Assembly (NCBI RefSeq): GCF_014946725.1
Contig: NZ_JACFXY010000020.1
Location: 1-50,509, forward strand
Reading direction: 5' to 3'
Source of the DNA: Mixta mediterraneensis
GTDB lineage: Bacteria; Pseudomonadota; Gammaproteobacteria; Enterobacterales; Enterobacteriaceae
DNA length: 50,509 bases
Part shown: piece by piece, positions 17,078 through 24,804 of the stretch
Layout of the letters: each line of letters begins with the position of its first letter
How positions within the stretch are numbered: position 1 is the stretch's first letter
Notes under the pieces: model-generated
What the model was told of the DNA's origin: nothing
Seen by the model: the letters and a program-made list of their open reading frames with translations, nothing else
Databases searched by the model: none
Translations under genes and position numbers: made by a program

Positions 17078-18106
17078 TTAGCCTGTCATTTTCTCCATAA
17101 AATCGACCATAGCGCCGCTGTGGGCATCCACATTGCGAATATAGCGCATCAGCGTTTCTGGTTTTTTCCAGGTGCCTTCCTGCATAATCTGCGCCACCGC
17201 ATAGCCCTGTTTTGCCATGTCCTGCGCTGCGCCAACGCGCGCACTGTGTCCACTCCAGCTTCGGTAACGGCCTTTATTGGTTCGGGCGGGTTCTGCTGGC
17301 CCGACGCTTTGCCATGCCCGAAAGAAAATATCTTCCAGCGCTGGCAGGCTCATCGGCTTAGCCGTGATGATGGCCCGGTTTGAACGGTGCACCGGGCAGA
17401 ACAGAAAGGCGTCTGGCTCACCCGCCAGGCCAGAAGCGGCTATCCATTCCGTCAGGCGCTGCGTAGACAGCGCGCTGAGCGCCTTGATAAGTCCACCGGT
17501 TTGTACAATGGTTTTGGTCCAGGCGACGTCAAGGATAATGCGGCCATCCGCAGCCCGGGTGACATCGCGGACCCGCAGGCGGGAAAGTTCGCTGACGCGT
17601 AGCAGAGAGCTGTAAGCCACATGCAGAAAAGCAAGATTGCGCACCTCCCGCAGGCACACGGAACCGGCCCAGTGCTTATCGAGTCTGGTCAGATCAGCCA
17701 GCCGGAAAGGCACCGCCTGCCCGGTACGCTCGCCGGAGATAACCGCCGTTCGGTTTATCTTCTTGATAGTACGGAAGACCAAAGGCGACGTGTTCGGCGG
17801 CGTCAGCCCGGCGTTACGGTGTAACATTGAAATAAGCGCGGCATGCGTGGCAATCGTCGAAGAGGCCCGCCCCGTTGCCTGTAGATATGAGAGATAATCC
17901 CGCAGGTCGGCGGAAGCCATCGGAAGAAAGTTCCGGTCATTTTCCTGTGTCCAGCGCCAGCTGATCCGCATCACGCTTAGTAGCTGTCGCCAGGTATTGG
18001 GTGAAAAGGCATCCCGTTCCTGAACGAAAGCTTCGAGACGGTTGGCCAGATCTTCATCCGCACCATGAAAAGCGACAATGCCCCCAGTCTGTATAATTTC
18101 TGTCAT
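17078..18106 (-). CDS. Cre-like tyrosine site-specific recombinase
   Basis: A 342-residue protein that aligns along its whole length with phage P1 Cre (343 residues). The N-terminal core-binding domain is recognisable in RDAFSPNTWRQLLSVMRISW, DLRDYLSYLQATGR and HAALISMLHRNAGL. All catalytic residues are in register: Arg170 (LLRVSEL), Lys198 (WTKTI), His287 and Arg290 (SGHSARVG), Trp313 (GTWKK) and the nucleophile Tyr322 (MRYIRN), versus 173, 201, 289, 292, 315 and 324 in Cre. Cre relatives on plasmids resolve multimers. This gene may mark a plasmid backbone or an integrated plasmid. A perfect 13-bp inverted repeat 37 bases upstream may be its recombination or control site. Confidence 0.9.
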   Translation of the reverse strand: MTEIIQTGGIVAFHGADEDLANRLEAFVQERDAFSPNTWRQLLSVMRISWRWTQENDRNFLPMASADLRDYLSYLQATGRASSTIATHAALISMLHRNAGLTPPNTSPLVFRTIKKINRTAVISGERTGQAVPFRLADLTRLDKHWAGSVCLREVRNLAFLHVAYSSLLRVSELSRLRVRDVTRAADGRIILDVAWTKTIVQTGGLIKALSALSTQRLTEWIAASGLAGEPDAFLFCPVHRSNRAIITAKPMSLPALEDIFFRAWQSVGPAEPARTNKGRYRSWSGHSARVGAAQDMAKQGYAVAQIMQEGTWKKPETLMRYIRNVDAHSGAMVDFMEKMTG

Positions 18107-18142
18107 TTCCGCTCACTTTATCGCCGCTTTATAGATTGATCG

Positions 18143-18199
18143 CGCTACGTGAATTTAGAAAAAGAAGCAGGGGTCTTACCCGTCAGAATTCACGTAGCG
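18143..18199. repeat. Perfect 13-bp inverted repeat next to the Cre-like gene
   Basis: CGCTACGTGAATT (18143-18155) and AATTCACGTAGCG (18187-18199) are exact reverse complements separated by 31 bases. The arm length equals the 13-bp recombinase-binding elements of loxP, but loxP has an 8-bp spacer. It could be a pair of recombinase half-sites, an accessory or regulatory site, or an operator for the recombinase gene. Confidence 0.6.
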
Positions 18200-18342
18200 A
18201 CGCCATTTTCAGTGCAGTATGTGTCCTCTGCATGAACAATGACCGGACATCATTATGTCACCATATCCATATAAATGCTGCCGTACAGTCGGATCTTCAG
18301 CAGATCCCCATGATACCTGCGTTTCGTTGTGCTGTCCTGATT

Positions 18343-18425
18343 TTATATAATGCTTATTATATAAAGTCATTATTCGATTAATGCACTTCAGACCCGTTTC
18401 AAAACGGCTTTTAGACAGGTCTGAA
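18343..18425. repeat. Two strong hairpins in the non-coding region beyond the recombinase
   Basis: TTATATAAT-GCTT-ATTATATAA (18343-18364) is a perfect 9-bp stem-loop. It is followed by TTCAGACC ... GGTCTGAA (18387-18394, 18418-18425), which encloses a second palindrome CCGTTT-CA-AAACGG. They lie 240-320 bases upstream of the Cre-like gene. They may be a terminator, a cruciform or part of a resolution site; no protein-coding gene explains them. Confidence 0.5.
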
Positions 18426-19555
18426 AGAGGCAATTATTTTATGGTATAAACTATAAGTTCTGACTATCAATAATTTCTGCATATGACATAAGGACGAAGT
18501 TTTAATAACAGATGGGGAAGGAATTAGCTCTTAACTTTGGATGAGAGAAGTTAAAAATTCACTCTATGCTGAATAAATTAAATAACTTTATAATCGAGGG
18601 TAAATTAAAACAAGGTGTAATAAAATACAGAAAGATTAAAATTTAATCATCGAAATAAATGACATTATTTGATTAAAATAAAAATTCATATATTACAATG
18701 GTTTTTATTACTCCTCTTCACACTCAGTTTATAAAACCCCTTAAAAACCAAGCTATTCAATAGCATGCGACACACTTCCTGAAATAAAATCTATATTGGC
18801 GGGATGAAACATATTAATAGAAAACTATTCCCCCATAATTAGAATATAGTTTTTACTTTTTAATATCCTGACTTTTTCACCGCCAGTGCTTTCATAATAA
18901 ATGGCCCAGCCTGCTTCTAAAAGAGCAATAAAACACAAGATTATTTCTTAATCTAAACAATCAAATGCATTTTATAAAAGAAAATTTAAAAAATTCATTC
19001 GCATAAATACAATACATCTCGAACGTATTAAAAATAGATAACAGCACGGCAGATAATAACATATTTTATCCTCGGATCCATGTTTATTATCTTATTTGAT
19101 ATGAAAATTTCTTGCATTTCGTTATGTCAAACAGTCCCTCTAAAAAAGTTTATTAAATGAAATACCGTTTGTGAAAACCTTAAAGCTATAATGAATAATT
19201 TTGCCTTTTTAAAATACGATCCGCAAATGATCTCTTGTCCTGACGGCTGCGAAAACGCATAGATCAATTCCGTAAACTACCCTAAAGAAGTGAGCCAGTT
19301 TTAAATGACGCCTTGCGTGGCACTATCACAACGGGGAAGCTATGACAGAATTCAGATGCAATAAAAACGTTATCCATACGTTATTGTAAAGGCTGAAATA
19401 AATCAGTGGCGAGACGTAAGAATTGGGAAAACCGCTGGGATAAAAAACACTGTGGTTCCGAGCGCTGCTGACGACAGGGTAAACGACGTAACGTAAGTTG
19501 AACAACATGAATAACATCATTTCCAGCGACTAAAAACATATTGAGCGAGGAAACC
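18426..19555. other. AT-rich region without recognisable genes
   Basis: About 1.1 kb of very AT-rich DNA between the hairpins and the macrodomain gene. Every frame is interrupted at short intervals and no iteron array, IS end or RNA gene was recognised. The composition suggests foreign DNA of the kind silenced by H-NS (inference). Confidence 0.5.
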
Positions 19556-20077
19556 ATGGGCAAAATTACATTAATAAAAGATGATATTACGAAAGTGACT
19601 GCAGAAGCGATTGTCAACGCAGCGAACTCATCATTACTCGGTGGCGGCGGTGTTGATGGGGCAATTCATCGTGCTGGCGGACCCACGATTCTGGCTGAGT
19701 GTCAGAAAATAAGGGCTCATCAGGGCGGTTGCAGGGTGGGAGAGGCTGTCATCACAACGGCTGGAAAATTACCTGCCAGTTATGTTATCCATACCGTAGG
19801 GCCACGCTGGCAGGATGGTCATCATGACGAAGAAAATCTGTTAAAAAAAGCCTATTTAAGTTGTTTTAAACTCATTGAAGAACACGGAATAAAAACAGTT
19901 TCCTTTCCCAATATCAGTACCGGAATTTATCATTTCCCCAAAGAAAGTGCTGCAACGATTGCGTTGGCAGTAATTACACAAGGTGTGCAGGACAATCCCG
20001 GTATCGAGAAAGTTAATTTAGTCTGCTTTGATGAAGAAAATTATCGGCTATATTTTAAACTGATGGGTGAACATTAA
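19556..20077 (+). CDS. ymdB: Macrodomain protein, YmdB-like O-acetyl-ADP-ribose deacetylase
   Basis: A 173-residue single macrodomain protein. Signature segments are ITLIKDDITKV, AIVNAANSSLLGGGGVDGAI (the ADP-ribose-binding loop with Asn and Asp), ASYVIHTVGPRW and SFPNISTGIYHFPKESAA (the second binding loop). YmdB removes the acetyl group from O-acetyl-ADP-ribose and in E. coli also modulates RNase III. The start at ATG 19556 follows a GAGGA site; the longer frame uses TTG. It stands alone in AT-rich DNA beside an IS481 element and a Cre-like gene, so it may be an extra accessory copy rather than the chromosomal ymdB. Confidence 0.88.
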   Translation: MGKITLIKDDITKVTAEAIVNAANSSLLGGGGVDGAIHRAGGPTILAECQKIRAHQGGCRVGEAVITTAGKLPASYVIHTVGPRWQDGHHDEENLLKKAYLSCFKLIEEHGIKTVSFPNISTGIYHFPKESAATIALAVITQGVQDNPGIEKVNLVCFDEENYRLYFKLMGEH

Positions 20078-20126
20078 GGATTTATTATTTCCGGCCATGC
20101 TATTCACCCCGTTGATTTATGTGTAT

Positions 20127-21317
20127 TAGTCGCGACTTGATCTGACACTGGACCTTGAAAGGTTGAGAGTTACCGGTTTTGATATGGGTGTCTAATCCTT
20201 ATACAAAACACGAGGTAACTCTCATGCTTCATACTAACAATCCCATCATCAAACACAAAGCCGGCCTGCTCAATCTGGCCGAAGAACTCGGTAACGTATC
20301 AAAAGCCTGTAAAATCATGGGGGTGTCACGCGACACATTCTACCGCTACCAGGAGCTAGCTGAAGAAGGCGGCATTGACGCGCTGGTTAATCAAAACCGT
20401 CGGGTACCCAACCTGAAGAATCGGGCCGATGAAGCCACTGAACGGGCGGTTGTTGAGTACGCCGTTGAGTTCCCGGCCCACGGTCAGCACCGGACCAGTA
20501 ATGAGCTGCGTAAAAAAGGCGTGTTTATCTCCGGCAGCGGCGTGCGCTCCATCTGGCAACGACATGACCTGGAGAACTTCCGTAAGCGGCTGAAGGCGCT
20601 TACGGAAAAGGTCGCCAGAGAAGGCATTGTGCTTACCGATGCTCAAATCGCCGCACTGGAGAAGAAGGTGCACGATGACGAAGCCTGCGGTGAAATCGAA
20701 ACGGCTCACCCGGGTTATCTGGGGTCGCAGGACACCTTCTACGTTGGGAATCTGAAAGGCGTTGGCCGCATCTACCAGCAGACGTTCGTGGATACGTACT
20801 CGAAAATGGCTCACTGCAAGCTGTATACGAGTAAAACGCCGATCACTGCAGCCGACCTGCTTAATGATCGGGTACTGCCGTTCTATGAGGCTCAGGGGCT
20901 GCCGATGCTGAGAATACTGACCGACAGGGGCACAGAGTACTGCGGTAAAGTAGAGCAACATGATTATCAGCTGTATCTGGCCATCAACGATATCGACCAT
21001 ACGAAAACGAAAGCGATGTCCCCGCAGACGAACGGTATCTGCGAGCGCTTCCATAAAACCATTTTGCAGGAGTTTTATCAGGTTACGTTCCGCAAGAAGC
21101 TATATGCAGACCTGGAGAGCCTGCAAATGGATCTGGACAACTGGTTGTGGCATTACAATAATGAGCGAACTCATCAGGGGAAAATGTGCTGCGGGCGTAC
21201 GCCAATGGCCACGTTACTTGATGGAAAACGGGTCTGGGCAGAAAAGAATCTGAACCAGATTTAATCTGACAGACACCTGTATAAATAACCGGTAACTGTC
21301 AGATCAGGTCTGAGCTA
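20127..21317 (+). mobile_element. IS481-family insertion sequence, apparently complete
   Basis: Imperfect terminal repeats (16 of 22 positions) bound the transposase gene: TAGTCGCGACTTGATCTGACAC at 20127-20148, and at 21296-21317 the reverse complement of TAGCTCAGACCTGATCTGACAG. Sub-terminal TTACCGGTT/AACCGGTAA segments (about 20170 and 21287) are also inverted. The length is about 1.19 kb, normal for the family. A target duplication could not be assigned with confidence. Confidence 0.8.
20224..21264 (+). CDS. IS481-family transposase
   Basis: A 346-residue DDE transposase. The N-terminal helix-turn-helix reads KHKAGLLNLAEELGNVSKAC then KIMGVSRDTFYRYQELAEEG. The rve-type catalytic domain has the first Asp in QTFVDTYSKMAHCK, the second in LRILTDRGTEYCG and the Glu in MSPQTNGICERFHKTILQ. 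The C-terminal integrase end reads LDNWLWHYNNERTHQG. The start is set at ATG 20224 with GAGGT upstream. All catalytic residues are present and no interruption is seen, so the element may be active. Confidence 0.92.
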   Translation: MLHTNNPIIKHKAGLLNLAEELGNVSKACKIMGVSRDTFYRYQELAEEGGIDALVNQNRRVPNLKNRADEATERAVVEYAVEFPAHGQHRTSNELRKKGVFISGSGVRSIWQRHDLENFRKRLKALTEKVAREGIVLTDAQIAALEKKVHDDEACGEIETAHPGYLGSQDTFYVGNLKGVGRIYQQTFVDTYSKMAHCKLYTSKTPITAADLLNDRVLPFYEAQGLPMLRILTDRGTEYCGKVEQHDYQLYLAINDIDHTKTKAMSPQTNGICERFHKTILQEFYQVTFRKKLYADLESLQMDLDNWLWHYNNERTHQGKMCCGRTPMATLLDGKRVWAEKNLNQI

Positions 21318-21382
21318 GTACAATTTATGAATAAAACATTCTCCTCATGCTTAACGTGTTAATATCGACCTATTCAATGATC

Positions 21383-21410
21383 GTTAAAGAGGCTTGTAAG
21401 CCTCTTTAAC
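21383..21410. terminator. Hairpin at the 3' end of the ABC-transporter remnant
   Basis: GTTAAAGAGGCTT-GT-AAGCCTCTTTAAC is a perfect 13-bp stem with a 2-base centre, immediately past the ATPase stop. There is no long T-tract, but its position and symmetry fit a bidirectional terminator. Confidence 0.55.
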
Positions 21411-21421
21411 GTTAAGCGATT

Positions 21422-22130
21422 TTACATTGTGAGCAGTCGCGCATTTTCTGGATTCCAGTTCAGCGAAACCGTATTTCCTATTGCACCGACTAAAGCCTGG
21501 CTACTGCGCACAATAAAACGCTCGCCATGATCCAGCGTGACCACTAATCGCGTTTCAGACCCTGCATAGATGCGTTCGCTAATTTTACCGTGTACCAGCG
21601 CATCCTGCGCGGCACACAGTCGAATGTGCTCCGGGCTAATAACCAGTGCAGCCTGGCCCTGTAACGTACTCGTGGCAGGCAGGGCAAAGTTCCCTTGCTG
21701 ATTGACCAGCGTATCGTGCCGTATTTCTCCACGCAAAATATTGGACAAGCCAATAAACTCAGCAACGAAGGTTGTTTGCGGTTGCTGACAGATGTTTTCC
21801 GGCGTATCAATTTGCGCAATTTTACCTTCATTCATCAGGTAGATACGATCGGACAACGCCAGTGCTTCTTCCTGATCGTGGGTCACAAAAATAATGGTGG
21901 CCCCGGATTCGCGGTGAATACGCTTAATTTCCATCTGCATGGCTTCGCGCAGTTTACGATCCAGCGCGCCCAGGGGTTCATCCATCAAAATGACGCTCGG
22001 TTGATAGATCAGGCAACGCGCCAGCGCCACGCGCTGCTGCTGCCCACCCGACAAAGCGCGTGGAAAGCGTTTCGCGGCATGGCCGAGTTCCACCATCTCT
22101 AGCGCTTCCTTCACCTTGCGCGCAATATCT
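21422..22130 (-). pseudogene. ABC transporter ATP-binding protein (PotA-like), N-terminus deleted
   Basis: The fragment keeps the signature LSGGQQQRVALARCLIYQPS, Walker B with VILMDEPLGALDRKLR, the switch His in IFVTHDQEEALALSDR and a TOBE-type C-terminal domain ending SLNWNPENARLL. It therefore resembles PotA/CysA-type ATPases of spermidine/putrescine or Fe3+ importers. The first about 110 residues, including Walker A, are absent. The frame instead runs into a fragment of the substrate-binding protein of what is probably the same transporter, so an internal deletion removed both the intervening genes and the N-terminus. Confidence 0.85.
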
Positions 22131-22485
22131 CTTCCAGATAAGGCTTGCACAGCTTGTTCAGGCGCACCAGATGCTCAGGATTAAGCAGCGCCACATCGAA
22201 CAGGTAATTTTTGATATCGACCATCATCTGAAATTGCAGCACCGGATCGGGACCCAGTACGGTATTGATGATTTTAATCCCCCTCGCTTCTTCAAACGGT
22301 TTATAAAACGCTTTGCTGAAACCGGAGCCATAGGGGCCGCCCACATCGGCAACGGTTAGGGTGGTCACGTCTGCGGCCTGAGCCGGTCGCGAGATGAACA
22401 TCGGGGCCACAGTGGCCACAGCTGCGGCGCTCAGGCCAGGTTTTAATGCGTCACAGCGGGTGTACTGGCCTTTCTGTTTATTCAT
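22111..22485 (-). pseudogene. ABC transporter periplasmic substrate-binding protein, N-terminal third
   Basis: The protein starts MNKQKGQYTRCDALKPGLSA behind an AGAAGG site, has a Tat/Sec-like signal region ending SRPAQAAD, and continues with TVADVGGPYGSGFSKAFYKP and FEEARGIKIINT, typical of PotD/extracellular solute-binding family 1 proteins. Homology ends near LNKLCKPYLEE, where the sequence passes into the ATPase remnant in a different frame. About two thirds of the protein and the permease genes are lost. It is the companion of the ATPase fragment. Confidence 0.8.
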
Positions 22486-22556
22486 GAGAACCTTCTGCAT
22501 AGCGTATTGTTATTAGATGCCCGTCTTGTAGCGGGCGCTTGCCTGGTGTTGGTGCT

Positions 22557-22660
22557 TTACTCGTTTTCTGCCTGAAAAATGGCGGTGTTCACCTCGGCAA
22601 TCAGCGCGTCGATAGCCTGTGAGTCGAAACGTTGACGGAAGCGGCGATCGAAGGTGGTGA
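22557..22660 (-). pseudogene. Unrecognised 3' gene fragment
   Basis: On the minus strand an open frame reads NSFVGFVTTFDRRFRQRFDS then QAIDALIAEVNTAIFQAENE and a stop. It looks like the C-terminus of a real protein upstream of the substrate-binding gene, but it is too short for a family call. At its upstream side it runs into the plus-strand DUF1028 fragment, so another deletion junction lies near 22660-22700. Confidence 0.35.
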
Positions 22661-22689
22661 CGAAGCCAACAAAGGAATTGGCGCAGTGC

Positions 22690-22987
22690 TCCAGCAGACG
22701 GTCGGCATCCTGAGCTCCTCCAGCATTGCCGTTGGCGCACGTTGTCCGTGGCTGGTGGCAGGCATTGGCGCAGTTTCAAGCCAGAACATTACGTTACCGG
22801 CGCTGGGTCAGCAGATTCTGGCGCGGCTCGAAGAAGGATTAACGCCGGAGCAGGCACTGAAAAGGGCGTTAGCAGAAGATCGCTTTAGTGATACCGCCAG
22901 GTGACGGTAATTGACGCCAGCGGCAGTTGTGCGGCGTTCAGTGGTGAACAAACTGCCGGAGACTGGCGTGCAAAGCGTGATAGATGA
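22690..22987 (+). pseudogene. DUF1028-family protein fragment, frameshifted
   Basis: The core IAVGARCPWLVAGIGAVSSQ followed by LPALGQQILARLEEGLTPEQ is highly characteristic of DUF1028 proteins. After EDRFSDTA the frame is lost near 22903. The next frame continues with the expected VTVIDASGSCAAFSGEQTAG and runs to a TGA at 22985-22987. Both the N-terminal part and the reading frame are damaged. DUF1028 genes often lie beside ABC importers and M20 peptidases, as the remnants here do. Confidence 0.75.
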
Positions 22988-23369
22988 CGCAAAAACGTAT
23001 GCCAGACAGCAGTTGCTGTCACCCATGCAGCAGACCGCAGCAGAAAGTCAGATCCACTTCAGTGTGCTGAGTCAGTATCCGGGTTTACTTACCGATCCAC
23101 AGTCTGAATTTGCCGGATGGCTGGCGCAATGGAGCGGCAATGACCGCTTTTCGACGGTTGCCTTTGGCACTGAAGGCGGCCTTTTTGATGAGGCTGGCAT
23201 CGCAACAATGATTTGCGGGCCTGGCAGTATGGCTCAAGGGCACAAACCTGATAAGTACATAACTATAGAGCAACTTGATAAGTGCATGCAGATGCTAATT
23301 AATCTTAATGAATGGATGCGTTGCCATCAACACGCGCCTTATTATTCAGCCGTAATGCGTTGCGGCTGA
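22978..23369 (+). pseudogene. M20-family deacetylase/peptidase (ArgE-like), C-terminal fragment
   Basis: The segment VIDDAKTYARQQLLSPMQQT, then EFAGWLAQWSGNDRFSTVAF, GTEGGLFDEAGIATMICGPG and SMAQGHKPDKYITIEQLDKC is the C-terminal dimerisation-plus-catalytic end of acetylornithine deacetylase-type M20 enzymes (Glu and His metal ligands in GTEGG and GHKPDKY). The N-terminal catalytic half is missing. It follows the DUF1028 fragment directly, consistent with the decay of a single uptake/deacylation locus. Confidence 0.8.
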
Positions 23370-23586
23370 TATTTTTGTCAGGGAAAAATAACGCATGCAG
23401 GCATACCAGTTGCAAAATCTGACAAGACCATCACTCAACAGACATGCGATTCTGGGCATGTAGTGACGCGCTTTTGTCCTTTTTTGCGATGTGGTGAAAA
23501 TCCACCCATGCAAAGTGTCTAAAAACCTTCTTGCAGGCGCGAACAAAACTCTATTTTTCAGGGGGCCCTGATCATGGAGAGAAAGC

Positions 23587-23733
23587 TCAGAACGTCATAT
23601 TCAGCTTTCCGTAGTGGAACATCACGCCAGGTTTGAAGCGCTTCCGGTTTCGGTATCCCCTGGTTTTCATTAACAGTCGTCTGACCTTGCTGTTCAGCGC
23701 CTCAGCATTACCATTCGATACACGATGACGCAT
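23587..23733 (-). pseudogene. ISL3-family transposase, C-terminal remnant
   Basis: The minus strand encodes SNGNAEALNSKVRRLLMKTR followed by GYRNRKRFKPGVMFHYGKLN and a stop. This is the conserved C-terminal end of ISL3-family (IS204/IS1001/IS1165) transposases. Upstream the sequence passes straight into the Rpn gene region, so everything except the last about 48 residues is gone. No terminal repeat was identified. Confidence 0.7.
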
Positions 23734-23823
23734 GGCATTCAGTATTCTTTACAGCCGTTAATGTTAGCGTTTTTCCAGGCTGTGATAACATCGCTGGGTT
23801 ACTTTTCAGAGCCAGGGATGATG

Positions 23824-24762
23824 ATGAAGAAAAGCAGTACACCCACTCCCCACGACGCCACGTTCCGGCAGTTCCTGACTCAGCCGGATATTGCCCGTGA
23901 TTTCATGGAGCTCCACCTGCCAGCAGAGTTGCGCGCTGTCTGCGATCTCAGCACGCTAAAGCTGGAATCCGGTTCGTTCGTCGAGGATAACCTTCGTCAG
24001 TATTTCAGCGACGTGCTCTACAGCCTGCAGACCACTGCCGGTGATGGATACATTCATGTCCTGGTCGAGCACCAGTCAACGCCAGACAAACATATGGCCT
24101 TTCGCCTGATCCGCTATGCGGTGGCCGCCATGCAGCGCCACCTGGAGGCAGGCCATAAAAAGTTGCCACTGGTAATACCGGTGTTGTTCTATACGGGTAA
24201 ACGCAGCCCGTATCCGTACTCCACCCGATGGCTGGATGAGTTTGACGATCCGGCACTGGCAGAAAAACTTTACAACGGAGCTTTTCCGCTGGTTGATGTT
24301 ACTGTCATTCCGGACGATGAAATCGCTGGCCACCGCAGTATGGCGGCCCTGACCCTGCTACAGAAGCATATTCATCAACGGGACCTGGCAGAACTGGTCG
24401 ACCGGCTGGCGCCCATTTTGCTGGCCGGACATCTGTCTTCATCGCAGGTGATATCGCTGGTACACTATATCGTACAGGCAGGCGAAACATCCGACGCCGA
24501 AGCCTTTGTACGCGAACTGGCACAGCGTGTGCCGCAACACGGAGACGCACTTATGACCATCGCGCAACAGCTCGAACAGAAGGGTATTGAGAAAGGTATC
24601 GAGAAAGGTATCCAGCTTGGCAGACAAGAAGGTCGTTCAGAAGGTGAGCGCGAAGCCACCCTGAAAATTGCCCGTAACATGCTGCAGAACGGCATCGACC
24701 GCAACACCGTCATGCAAATGACTGGTCTGACTGAAGACGACCTGGCGCAGATCCGTCACTAA
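23824..24762 (+). CDS. Rpn-family recombination-promoting nuclease / YhgA-like putative transposase
   Basis: A 312-residue protein of the RpnA-E (YhgA-like, PD-(D/E)XK) family. Characteristic segments are STPTPHDATFRQFLTQPDIA at the start, FSDVLYSLQTTAGDGYIHVL with VEHQSTPDKHMAFRL (nuclease core), VIPVLFYTGKRSPYPY, and a C-terminal KGIEKGIEKGI repeat before the tail. These Ca2+-stimulated nucleases promote RecA-independent recombination. Three ATG codons are adjacent; the third is chosen because AGGG lies 6 bases upstream. The frame upstream of the ATGs overlaps the ISL3 remnant and is not part of the family. It appears intact. Confidence 0.88.
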   Translation: MKKSSTPTPHDATFRQFLTQPDIARDFMELHLPAELRAVCDLSTLKLESGSFVEDNLRQYFSDVLYSLQTTAGDGYIHVLVEHQSTPDKHMAFRLIRYAVAAMQRHLEAGHKKLPLVIPVLFYTGKRSPYPYSTRWLDEFDDPALAEKLYNGAFPLVDVTVIPDDEIAGHRSMAALTLLQKHIHQRDLAELVDRLAPILLAGHLSSSQVISLVHYIVQAGETSDAEAFVRELAQRVPQHGDALMTIAQQLEQKGIEKGIEKGIQLGRQEGRSEGEREATLKIARNMLQNGIDRNTVMQMTGLTEDDLAQIRH

Positions 24763-24804
24763 CAATCCACTAATTATCCTGTCCAGACGCACCCTACCTG
24801 CCCA

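Noticed and set aside
18136..18433. Short opposing frames of 74-81 codons upstream of the recombinase
   Set aside because: Low-complexity composition, no ribosome sites, and they span the inverted repeats and hairpins; non-coding is more likely.
20356..21054. A 232-codon open frame on the minus strand
   Set aside because: It lies entirely antisense to the IS481 transposase and has no family features; it is a shadow frame.
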